DNA from: Anisakis pegreffii
Taxonomy: Eukaryota > Nematoda > Chromadorea > Rhabditida > Anisakidae
Length of the DNA: 64,000 nt
NCBI GenBank assembly: GCA_035041965.1
Contig: JAPYMA010000408.1
Location: forward strand, 186,001-250,000
Direction: 5' to 3'
This document shows positions 1 to 10,865 of this stretch, piece after piece; position 1 is the stretch's first letter, and every line of letters begins with the position of its first letter. The notes beneath the pieces were generated by a model that had not been told where the DNA came from, ran no database searches, and worked only from the letters and a program-made list of their open reading frames with translations. Both the position numbers and the translations under genes were made by a program.

Positions 1-226
1 CTGTTGATCAACGTTCATCATGAAACAATGATGACTGCTGAAGTTGATCAAATACATTAGCGGCATGCAGTAATTTACATCACATGAACAGTTTCATACC
101 GATAGTCAGTACTACAAATACCAATTCAACAGATTCTCTAAGATCAAAAACTAGCAGTAACAAATCATTCATATGATCTAACTTACGTTAGTGCATGCGC
201 TGATGTATTTGAACGTTGATCAACAG
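1..226. repeat. Terminal inverted-repeat element (MITE-like), possibly cut by the window edge
   Basis: Bases 1-17 are the perfect reverse complement of bases 210-226. The inverted match resumes further in: a stretch starting near 50 pairs with about 180-209 allowing a few mismatches. No ORF lies between the arms. This is the form of a short non-autonomous DNA transposon or foldback element. The left arm begins exactly at base 1, so the element may extend outside the window and its target-site duplication cannot be judged. Confidence 0.55.
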
Positions 227-1897
227 TGATCAATACACCATCATTTATTTGCGTGCGTTGATGAGTCAGCATTTTCAACGTAGTGGTACGTTCGATACGG
301 TTTGATATTGTGTTGTGAATGCGACTGCGATGTGCTTAATTTATCATTTTGTTTGATGGGTTTTTAGCATTGAATTTATTGAGTTAGGTGCTATTAAGGA
401 TGATATTTAGTTTATCTTTTGCTTCAAATGATTGATCAGTGATACTGACAGGTTGCGAAGATTGATTAATGTTGTAAATTGATAACCGACGGCATATCGC
501 TGGCTGGTAATCCATGGTGAATGATCTCTTTCTAGGAAATCAGGACGCGTAATGAACCACGGTCGATGGCATCGAGCCAATGATGTGGTGGGATTACGCA
601 ATCTGAATGGGGTAAGTATTGATGTTTCAATTTAAGCTAAATTCTTAAGCACAGCATCGTGATATTTGTTTGGATTTGTTGATAGAATCATTGTATTGGT
701 GCTTATTTCAGGATGGTATTTGAAATGCGGCCAGATGTTTTGCATCTCGTCAATCGATGTTACATGAGGATGAAGATGTACATTTGCGACAAAAGAAGAT
801 CTTTCATTGATGCGTTCAAGATTATAATCTATAAAACAACATCACGATATATTCGACGTGAAAACACGACACAAGATGCATCAACGCACCTCAGGCCAGT
901 TTTCCGAGATTTTAAACTTTATTATCATTTACACTATTTAATTTTTTCTAGTATCTCCGGACCGTAATAGATGAGCATTAGTTGACTGAGCACCACACAT
1001 TTTTTGCATTATTTGGTTGATGTATATGACAGAAGAAAACGAAATCAAAATTGAACCGTAGTCAGTAACTACCTTTTTACATCCTTCATTTTTTATTCAT
1101 TCATTTGCTTACAAACATTGATGTATTTGTAAATGCTGATCGTTGCTTACTAGTATATTTGTAAATTTATTATTTGTGCATATATTCTCACGTTCAATTG
1201 TGTAATATGAACATGTATCAATAACTTTAGTTCTGAATATGTTATGTTTTATGTTATCTCCTGAGCCCTTGGGATGAGCTGTCTGTTTGTGGTTGAGTGT
1301 GATGTTTAAAAGTCGTAGAGCTTTATGTTTAGTGCAAGTTGGGAAACACCTCAGTGAAGTTCCAAGCATTCAGTCGGAAAATGTTCTCTCAAAATTACCT
1401 CGATTCGGGCGGTTCTAGCTTAGCTGGTTTTAGGTCTGTTTAGGTTTTACGCATATAGCTTGAAGAAGGATCCGAACTTCATGCGCACGCTTCACTACAG
1501 TTATCTAGATTAGACTCAGCATGGTGTATAAGCTCTTGGAAGTGGTGAATTTTTGAAAGCACAGGTATTGTATGAAAACAATTGTTCCAGCTATGGGAGG
1601 GAGTGCACTTAGTGATGATGATAATTACACTGGCACATTAAAAAACAATCCCACAAAAATTGAGCTTCAATAATGTAGGGTATGAAAAGCCTTATGGTGG
1701 TAGCGGTAGGTCTGGAAAGTTCGCCTGGACCATTCACCTGAAGAGTCAAGTCGCTAGGTGGTGACTCGAAAAACATCTTCCTTGTGGCGCTGTTTAGTGA
1801 CAGCTGAACTGAGTCGAATGCGACATCATGTGTGCAGTTAATAGTCATTTTAAAAAAGCATATTTTGGTTGCGTGGGTGATCCCAACCCGCCGAGCT
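227..1897. other. No gene recognised
   Basis: Open frames here are short and none carries a family motif. A strong donor-like sequence (GGGGTAAGT) occurs near 598 after a short open frame starting at 551, but no matching downstream exon in phase was found. A minus-strand frame at 1609-1902 (97 codons) has no recognisable motif. Confidence 0.4.
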
Positions 1898-2215
1898 GCC
1901 AATAAGAGGGGCTAGGTCTAGGTAAATGCGACAGGCGTTCCCCGCCTACCGGCAGTCTCGGCGAATCGGGGAGAAATACCTCAAAATATGTTGATGATGC
2001 TTACCCAGGTATCATCATCATTCATCTTCGCTATTTGATACGGGCGTTCCCGGCCCGGGAAAGGCGCCAATTTGACCGGGGATAGGGAATGCGCGTAAGT
2101 TGGCCTGAGTAGTGCCTTCGGGCATTTGCTCAGGTAACGAGGGTTCCCGGACTCACTGTGCGCACTTTCTCTTAACAGGGGGGAATTATGATCGGGTTGA
2201 CAATTGGCCTGCGCA
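1898..2215. other. GC-rich island with strong hairpins, function unknown
   Basis: This stretch is clearly richer in G and C than the AT-rich surroundings. It holds two strong stem-loops. One at 2043-2068 has arms TTCCCG/CGGGAA plus an outer GGCG/CGCC. One at 2104-2134 is closed by CCTGAG/CTCAGG and TGCC/GGCA around a TTCG tetraloop. The G/C-rich blocks near 1930 and 2045 resemble each other. No coding frame spans it. Candidates are a structured non-coding RNA, the end of a retroelement, or an inserted GC-rich repeat. It did not match any tRNA, 5S, snRNA or SRP pattern I could recall. Confidence 0.4.
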
Positions 2216-4805
2216 TATGAAATCGTTTCACTCAGTTCAATGTTGCTAAATGCGTTATAAGACGAAATCTCTCAGGTGCTTGTGGTTACTCGCCGAAGCT
2301 TATCTATTTGCTACCATCATAATGCATTCATACAACATCGTCGATGCTACCCTTGTTTCCCCTGCCAGTTTGGTTATTATCTATTTCTAGTGCCACTGAA
2401 ATAACCTAAAAGATGGGGTTTTAATTGCATCAAAATGATGAATCAGTACCTTTGCTTTCAACAATTCAGCACATTTCAGAGCTTTTATACATGCTAATGT
2501 TGAGCTAGGTAGCTGTGGTTTAGCTTCTGCATCGGGTTTAGACTCCTCTTTAGGCTACTGGCGTAAAGTCTTCCCAGGCTCAAAACTGACTGAGTCATAA
2601 TTTTTCGAGGAAACGTGGCTTGAAGAGACACTTTAGCAACTACCAGTATAATTATCACCTGTCAATAGTGCCAAAGAATTAATTCGAGAGTTTCCTCGAA
2701 CATTTCGTGCAAATATTCAGATTAAAGGGATGAGTTCAAAGTATGAACGATAGATTTTTCCACCCTTAAAGTTGGTATATCGTGGAAACGTACTGGGGTA
2801 GTCCATGAAAATTCCTGTGCCAGCGCTGATGGCTATTGTATGGAGATGAAAACCCTCTGTCCTATTTTGATGAGGTTTTGTTTGGAGTGATGCTTCGTTT
2901 TTGTTGTTTATTTGTTCTATTTTTCACGTTGTTGAATAAAAGTTTTTAACTCGTGTTCCATGACCTGTTCACCTAAATTTCGGGTCACCTTTGAAAGACC
3001 CGAATCATGGTGACAGGTCATCTTTTTGTGGTGGTCAACGGGCGACGCTCGTGTGAATGTTGAGAGGGCAATGGGTGGCAGATCTTTCGCAGCAAATAAG
3101 TTGTTTTTGTTCATTATGCGCAGGTAAAGTGGTTGTCAGCACCGTGAGAGTTGCATTTCGATCGAAACGTTTTCCTGTTCCTCAAGTGGAAGAGTGGGAG
3201 AAGTGACAAGAAAGTCGGTCGTAACGTTTCCTTGTCCTTCATGTCCAGGTGTGCGAGAAGCATTGACGAAGTCGGTCGAAGTGTTTTTTGTTACCCTGTT
3301 TCAAATTAGGAGCCTGAGAAAATCTTTGCCCATCCCTTAAACCGTGATCACACAATAGAATTGGAGGGTAATGATGCTTCAGTAGCAGATCAAAATCACA
3401 TCCCTCACAAAGGAACCGTTGGTCATTTTGGTGTATTTCATTCACGTTCCAAAATCAAATCACTCAGACATTCATCAGTTAGTCTTATCACTGATATAAT
3501 TCATTCAAGAATGGGTTAGCGAGTGCTGCAGAATCTAGGAAACAGTTGAATCCCATGAGACTAAGAAAATGCGAACATGCCACAGTTTCTGCACATTACA
3601 AGCTTTTCCGAGCAGAACAGTTGTAACGGCGGGGGTGAAGCGCAATAGGAACTGATAGTTTCACAGTAGGACGGGCATGCTGAAATGGGTTTGGCGAACA
3701 GTGATTCATACTAAATTAGGATTTGCTTCCGCCCTTTTATGAATGCAATGAATTAGGATTTGTTTCCGCCCTTTTATGACTGCAGTGGGCCCTTCACAAA
3801 TCGAGTTTATCTGTATTGACCAGTTGAAATGCTTTCGGCTAGCATGCGCTGTAAATAAGACGTCTTATTTTGCTTGAGCTCGATATTGCGATTGAATTCC
3901 TACCCTTCAGTGGCACACTGTGTTCGAGTTCTTTATTAATTGCCTGTTTCACCAGTAATTTTCCATTCTCCCTTAGCTTGACGGCAATATTCCGTGTTGA
4001 AAACATTGCACATATATAGGAAACAGGTTATCTCGAAAAAGTTTCTGCAGTTTCTGAGGTTCGTCAGGATTGTTACTGATTCTGCATGGACTGGAAGGTG
4101 ATGATGCTACAGCATCTCTCAAGATCGTTTGTCCCACCCTGATCCAGTGATAATTCATCATTGACTATTTTTTGCCCGGAATTGATCATTGCTGATAAAA
4201 CCTTACCCAACAATTTGGACTCTTCGAAACTGGGAGAACGGTTAGCTTCGCATATGTGGAAATATTTCAAGGCCGTGGAGCTGTGAAAATTAAGACGCAT
4301 TGGTTGCATATGCCACGCGCTTTCATGCGATATTCTGTAGCTCGCTTTTTAGACGAATGATGGCGTGGTATTCGTGAAAGAATATTCCAGTTTTCCCAAT
4401 TATTTCGTATTTTAAAACTTTTTTTGGCAAAACTCTCCCCCGCTTAACCTATGTATATTGTGCAAATCACATTACAGAATGCAGCTTTTTTGTGCCACAT
4501 TTGTATGATCAGTCATCATTATTGAGTAGATTATTCTTTGAGTTCTTTTTGGTGATCCTCTCAAGTATACTACCGCTACTCTGTGGTCTGTTGTTGCCGT
4601 TGTTCCTTGTCGGTGCTTCATTAGGTCATGTTGTCGGTGAGATTCTCGCCAGGTTAACGGATTTGAAGGTGGCGCAGAAGAACCATGGAGTTTGTTCGGA
4701 GTTTATTCGAATTTATCCTGGAGTTTATTCGGTTGTTGGTACGGCCAATTTTAAAACTGTTTTTGAAATAGTTTATTTGAGATTTCGCTTATTTCACTTT
4801 CCAGT
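2216..4805. other. No gene recognised
   Basis: Only short frames are present. A plus-strand frame at 4492-4809 encodes a hydrophobic stretch but starts at a non-ATG codon and has no splice context or motif. Confidence 0.4.
3714..3787. repeat. Direct tandem duplication, 37 bp x 2
   Basis: Two adjacent copies, 3714-3750 and 3751-3787, each begin AATTAGGATTTG and differ at only a few positions. The period is 37 bp. It lies in non-coding sequence. Confidence 0.85.
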
Positions 4806-5243
4806 ATGACTTTGACTGATTCAGTTCTTGATATAGAACGGATATTACCGTGTAAAATCTGTCTGTTGAACTTTCATAAGACTACTGCATCAGATGCATT
4901 TGAAGAATGTGAATGTTTACTGTCTTTCGGCGAATGCTTTTCGATTCATTGCGAGCAGAGCTCTTCAGTGTACATATCAGTTGTTGTGAACATACTCAAC
5001 GTACGTCATAGCATATGCTCTCCGTTCGTTATACAGCACGTTGCTTTTAGTGCGTATGAAGGAGTGAAGGAACATTCAATTTGCTGCTCTCTCAAAAGAA
5101 TGCATAGCAATCGAACGCTGCACAGAGATGAAAACAACGCTGCATGCGAAAACATTGCGAAATTTCGGAGGAGAATGATTCTAGCTGAATCGTCGATCCA
5201 TTCAAACAGTGAGAGTTATCTAAAGAACATGGAAATCCGATGA
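4806..5243 (+). CDS. Unidentified open frame with a short cysteine cluster
   Basis: This frame of 145 codons is the longest outside the repeat gene and has coding-like codon positions. Near its start it reads CKIC, then about 15 residues later CEC, a spacing faintly like the first RING of RBR ubiquitin ligases. The next cysteines do not follow the RING pattern unless an intron starts at about 4915 (donor GTTTAC). No downstream exon completing a RING was found. It could be a chance frame, a first exon or a degenerate gene. No function is assigned. Confidence 0.25.
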   Translation: MTLTDSVLDIERILPCKICLLNFHKTTASDAFEECECLLSFGECFSIHCEQSSSVYISVVVNILNVRHSICSPFVIQHVAFSAYEGVKEHSICCSLKRMHSNRTLHRDENNAACENIAKFRRRMILAESSIHSNSESYLKNMEIR

Positions 5244-5662
5244 AGTATGGAGAACTGACCCAAAATCATGATTTTGTCAGAGAAGAATGATCTGGTAGCA
5301 CGACCTCATCTTTCGGATAATTATAGGGGCAGCCGCGTTTACCGGAGCCGGCAACTAATGATTCGTACTATACTACTTTTCCAGAGATATTCCTACCGTT
5401 TTCGTCATTATTTTACTATTCAATCTGAATATTCATTCAGCAACGTACGTACTAATTGAGAGCTTGTTTGCGCTCTACTCTTATTGGCAGTTTGATACGT
5501 TGAAATCATGAAATTGTCACTTTTTAGGGTTAAGTCACCATTCAATTATTTTCATGTCAAGTGGGTAAGCATTACTTGTACTTGTGTTCAGAAATGGTAC
5601 AAAGCAAACACTGCGAGTTAAAATCATTTATTAGGTGTTCGAATCAGTAGAAAACTTTCAAT

Positions 5663-5975
5663 CAGTGGTTCCCACCCTATTCTTCGCCCGTAATCCCCAC
5701 AAAATTTAAGATCCTTCTTACAGCAACAATTAAAATGTCCTTGCATCCCTCACAACATCCACTCTGTATCACAATTCCACTGCAGTGGGTGCCTGTAAGT
5801 GCACACCTTTTCAAAAATATATGCATTAAAGTGCTCGCTTATTTTACTCGAATGTGTTCTTTGAAATCCGTTCTTGCCTACTTCAGTGTATCAAAAATGA
5901 AATGTTATTTCGTGTCCCCTGGAGTACTGCCTCGCACCCGCAACGAGTGCGAACACGTCAGATTGAGAACCACTG
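5663..5975. mobile_element. hAT-like MITE
   Basis: A 313-bp interval begins CAGTGGTTCCCACC and ends TTGAGAACCACTG. These are inverted termini of the CAGTGGTTCTCA type common in hAT-superfamily MITEs. The interior has no transposase-like frame. The flanking octamers do not match, so a clean 8-bp target duplication is not visible and the element may be old. Confidence 0.5.
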
Positions 5976-6794
5976 TTTTACACTGTCAATGTCATGCAGG
6001 ATTTAACGAAATGAACTGCTTCGAATGGTCACATGCGATATGAGCTGCATGATTAAACTGGATCTTTAGCTGAGAATACTGGATCTTGGATTTGGATCTC
6101 TTACTTGTTGGCTATATGTCGATACATATCCATTAGCTTTTCACAGCAGACTGATTGGTTTATTTTTTTGGTCATTCATATGATAGATGCATTCAGAGAA
6201 AGAGTGATTATAAGTATTATCATCCTAGCAAACGGGTAGTGGATTGAGCTTGTGACCATCTTAAAATTAGCAAATTATTCGCCACCTCATCACTGTCCTG
6301 GCATGAAATCCTTGAAGTCACTGTAATGGAGTGCATTACCTCAAAAGATATTTCGATTCAGAATTGCCGGTATTGCATTTTTGGTAAGCGGATATCAGAA
6401 GGGAATTGAAGAGATTGGAAAATGATTGCTGATTGATGTTTGGAAAAACATTTATATTCATTATGTTTTCAAACCGCATTTCCGATGACAATAAATTGAA
6501 TTCATTTTTATCATCGACAAATTTTTAACAGAAAACTTTTGCAGCGCGAGAGCGCTGGAGTCACTGGTCGAAACTGCATGCCACAAGAGACAGCCATGCG
6601 TGCACGAAATTATAAATACACTCGCACAACCGCAACTTTATTACACTCTAGCAGCATGAATCCTTTCCAAATCCGTTTGCGAGAAGGAAAAAATATTTTC
6701 GACTGATGCTAAGATGCTTAGGAGTTGAAAACGTTGTGAGGCGTGAGATAATTCAATCGATGGATAAATGAATCGTATTCTGATGGCGACTTAC

Positions 6795-7636
6795 ATGATT
6801 GCTTTTGGTATATGGAATAAGTACTGGTCAATAGATCATCGCACTCTTTCGAAACCCAGCCCTTTCCTGGTTCATAAGCCACACACGAACCGACCGATAG
6901 ATTCGGTTGTCCTGGTGCCCGGTTTGTACAGTCGAGTAAAGACATCTGCAATCGCAGTCATACTACATCTCATCCAAATCATTTTGCGCCGAACACCAAT
7001 CATTTCAATTAGGAACAAAATGATTGCAATCGACTACAGCTGGTATTTGGTATGAAACAAATGGAAATATTAAGCTTCTGAAATATCCAATTGAAAATGT
7101 GCAACACACGTTGACATCATTCCATTGCTATTGACCATGTGTTGCCTGCAGTGCCAACCATGATCCTTTAACTCTGTGAAGATGTTGGATCTCTGAAAAA
7201 GCCAAACTGATTCACTCGAATTAAATAATAGAACCTTGAAGTAATTTCCTCCGGATACTTATTGCCAGCGGTTCTAGGGACATGAAAAATTCCCAGCGAT
7301 TCTGTCGAATCGAGCACACTTTTGAGAGTTGTAAGCGGTGACATCAAATCAATTCCAGCGAATATATTGGTGACTTTTCCGTGCCAGTCATATAATCCCA
7401 ACTTAAGGCGCACAAAATCTCTTCATGCTGTATTCAAGTTGAGGTCTCATTATGTTGTGTTTTCCACTAGTCACGTAGTCATCACTAAAAATTTCATTTT
7501 CCTCATTCCAGCATAAACTTCGGAGGCTTTTTTGTCAAACATACTTTGAAAAATCGAGGTTTGTTGCATAATAGCAGTGGTCTGTACATGTTTCAATGGA
7601 TAACCGATGCGATAGTTCAGTTGTCTGTTCAGGTTC
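6795..7636 (-). CDS. Fragmentary gene with a C-type-lectin-like exon
   Basis: Three minus-strand exons are supported. Exon 7545-7636 (donor GTATGT) joins in phase to 7235-7420; the split lysine codon restores the frame. A third exon, 6795-6945, follows a TTGCAG acceptor and ends at a strong GTAAGT donor. The third exon resembles the C-terminal half of a C-type lectin domain, with a G.P / CVAYEPGKGW / C spacing and a final KQSC. The middle exon's pattern (RLKLGLYDW...) loosely recalls the VWA modules that precede lectin domains in nematode CLEC proteins, but this is weak. The phase between 7235 and 6945 does not match, so at least one exon, probably the first half of the lectin fold, is missing from my model. 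Start and stop are not resolved. Confidence 0.4.
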
Positions 7637-7994
7637 CTATAAAAGTTGAAAAATGTAAAACAAAATGCAAACACCAATCAACGAAAATGAAGCGCGGAAT
7701 ACAAGTGAAGTTAGAATGTTTAGCATAGAGTTTTGATCATGCAGACAACCAATAACTCATCAACAGCATTTCAAGGTTTCAAATTTTACTGACTCATTAC
7801 CATTTCACCATCACTTCATTTCATTAATTTCACTTTTAATTTCATTCATTTCGCTCATTTCACCCGTACAGCATTGAGAAAATAGCTAAAACTCCTCCAT
7901 CTACTGATACCTACTCGGAATGATGTATGATATTCTGAAACTAAAAATTCTGATCAATCGAATGATGCAAATGAATTCATATCTCAATGGTTAA

Positions 7995-8215
7995 ACCTGA
8001 GAGTACGGTTACCTTGAAGATGGTAACTTCCATAGAGCCATAATAACGTGTTGATATTGGTCTATAGTGATAGAATGCAAACGAATAATCGCCTTTGCGC
8101 TTGTTGCTGATTGAGGTTTATGAAAATTGCCATATCTCCTCAAGAAAGCAGAATTGTTTAGCATAATATATGTTTTTCTGAATGTAGGGATTCCGCTGTA
8201 TACATTTTCCGACAA
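7995..8215 (-). repeat. Solitary monomer of the 45-46 kb satellite, inverted
   Basis: The reverse complement of this segment matches units of the satellite array at 45.0-46.5 kb. Shared blocks include ATATCTCCTCAAGAAAGCA, TTTTCTGAAT and GAAGATGG. It is a single, diverged copy in inverted orientation, about 37 kb from the array. Confidence 0.75.
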
Positions 8216-10865
8216 CTTTAAGTGGTATTAGCATGTTTTAATTTGTCCTTCATCCAAGGTAAACAGCTTGAAAGTTCTCACATCACTGAATCTTGCGAAT
8301 TTTTTTGATCGACTATTTCGTATTTTCAGGATATAGAGTATCCGCGATTCGACTAAGTAAGTAAATTGTGTTTTAACAGAATATTTTGAGAGGCGTTCAC
8401 TGATCAATTTCTAATATCTATCTGAACGCAAGTCATAGGAATGAGTCAAAAAGATGAATACAACTATATGTAAACAGCTGACAATTACGTCGAGAAATAA
8501 CTCCCTCATGTCTAACAAAGAGAACGAATTAACGAACGGATTTCAAATCTTTAAAATCTTATGATTGTTTTGATTTCAGACGAATGAGTCATGCGATACT
8601 TTCGCGCTAGCCATGTGTTGTTAATTTAATCGAATCGCTTGCAATCAACCTCACCGATGACAATGCATTTCTTCAACGCATATCGCATCTGCTGCACCTA
8701 GGTTCCAATCAAAATGCTTTGTCTCGCACATAAATGCTTCTTTATCGATGACTGAAGCAAAATATCCGAAGAAAACGGACGAGAGATGAAATGCTTCCTC
8801 GGCGATTGCTGCTGCTAGAGCACATAATAGAATATTTCAATTTAGACTCCACCTGTGAATCGTTTGCCATATCACTGGTTCAATTCGGATTAATTTTTTT
8901 CGTGCTGATCATAAACGCTCAATCAATGCGTTCAAAACGATTGCATTAACATTTCGTGTACATGTTCTCAATCTCATAATGATCTCTCTAATGAACCTCA
9001 TCTAATGGAAAAAAATCCTTTCAAATTAAGCATCGATTCAGCGTTCAGATATATATCGAAGCGAGCAGCACATTTTTTGAGCTTCACAATTCGTCAGTTG
9101 AACTGACGATGAGCACAATCACAATTCAAAAACATCTGTTCATCTGCTCATCTATTCCGTACCACTATCCGCCATCGAATAAACGCTTACCATTCAAATT
9201 CTAGTCGATTCCTACCTCGGTAACATGTAAAACTGAAATGATTCCAGTATTTTGGAGAATAATTCTGTTCGCGCATTGAAACTATTCATAATTCTATCTG
9301 TGAATGAGCTTTTTTCATTTTTGCTGAATTCCGCACTGATGTGTCCATTGATGTGTGCAAAAGATACTCCTGATAGTTTCATTTATTACTATTGCAGTTG
9401 TAAACTCTTGATAATAACCTTCTTAAACGTTCATAGATATGGTTATTATGTTGATAGATATGGATTATCGTTGTTGTAATTGTTATTTATATCGAGTTGA
9501 ATGGCTAATCGCAGAAATACCCAACAATATCAATGAGATTATTGGCAATAGGTATTTTGAAGTGGTTGGTGATTGTAAAAGAGATAAGGCTGTTGTGTTG
9601 AACGCAGGCACGCAGGTCTGGTGAGTTAGTTGATTGTGCATTGTCGGTGTAAAGTGCTTTAAGGCACTCCTCTTTGCCTGAGCTGCTGCCAACCTCACTA
9701 TATCTCATATGCAATGTCCGCTGTTGAAGAGGTTCGTTCACTTTATCGATTTCTATTATCAGTCGAACTTTTTCGTCGTTTTTCGTTTTGTTCTCAGAAT
9801 CTTTTCTCGTACCTTCAATTTATCATCAAAAGTTTTCGTATGAAAAAAAAACCTTCCGGAAGACGACTATTGTTCACAAGTTTCCAATGACGGCAATGAA
9901 CAACTTATCTTCTGCATTCCTAGATAAGGTCGTCTCCTATAGCTGATTAACGCTTTTCTTGCTTCCCCGCTTGACTATTTCTTCTGTTGTCGCTCATTTG
10001 AGGATATCGATGGCATTCTTTGACGCGTAATTACTCTTTATTGATCTGTTCCAATCATTGTTTCACCTCCTGATATTTGTATCAGTCACTGAGATGACAT
10101 GTTGTGGGCTAACTTAGGCAAGTTAGGGAATTTCTGCTGATAGTTACTCATCTTTGAATCCTTGTAGTAGGCGCGGTCAAGCGATTGATCCGAATGATGC
10201 TCAAAATAGAATATGAGTTTGCTAGTCATTTTACTGCTATACTTATCGTTCCGTGCTACACTATTTCAGTCAACATATCCTGAATGTGAATTGCAGTAAT
10301 AGTTTTTTTTTCTTTCAACTAATCTCTGAGTAATTCTATTCTATGCAATTTCATCTGCACTGGAAAATTTTTGAAAGTTATCAACATTTGAAGAAAAGCA
10401 ATCTTCAGTTTAGATCTTTACCACATGTGATATCCCACATGTCTTCACTGGTTAATTATCACCTTACACTATGTTAATTATCACCGATTTTTGAGGTGCA
10501 CAGCAGAACTGAGCACAGTTTACATTCATAATCTGATGCAAAATGTAGAAAGACGTCCATGCTTGAATACGTCTTTGATAGTTTGTAAACATCCGATTCA
10601 TCAAAAAAAGGTGAAAATCAATAGCACAAAAGAGAAAAATATGCTGTCCATCAAATTCAGTTAATCATTCTCTTTCGACTAAACGTATAAAAACGTTGAG
10701 ATTTATCAGCGCTAGAAGCAACCTCGAAATTTATCAGCTTTGATCACCATTCCTTAGCTTTGATCACTTCCAATATGTTGTGTTCACGTAATGAAACTTA
10801 TCAGTCACTGTTCTTGCCAACTCGAATATTTCAACGAATAATTCTATTTTCTACAGTCTTCCTCG
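8216..10865. other. No gene recognised
   Basis: This is AT-rich sequence with short frames in all six readings. No family motif, tRNA or structured element was recognised. It is the 5' side of the large repeat/CLIK gene and may hold its promoter or untranslated leader. Confidence 0.4.

Noticed and set aside
4492..4809. Hydrophobic 105-codon frame
   Set aside because: Begins at a GTG rather than ATG, has no signal-peptide architecture, splice signal or family motif.
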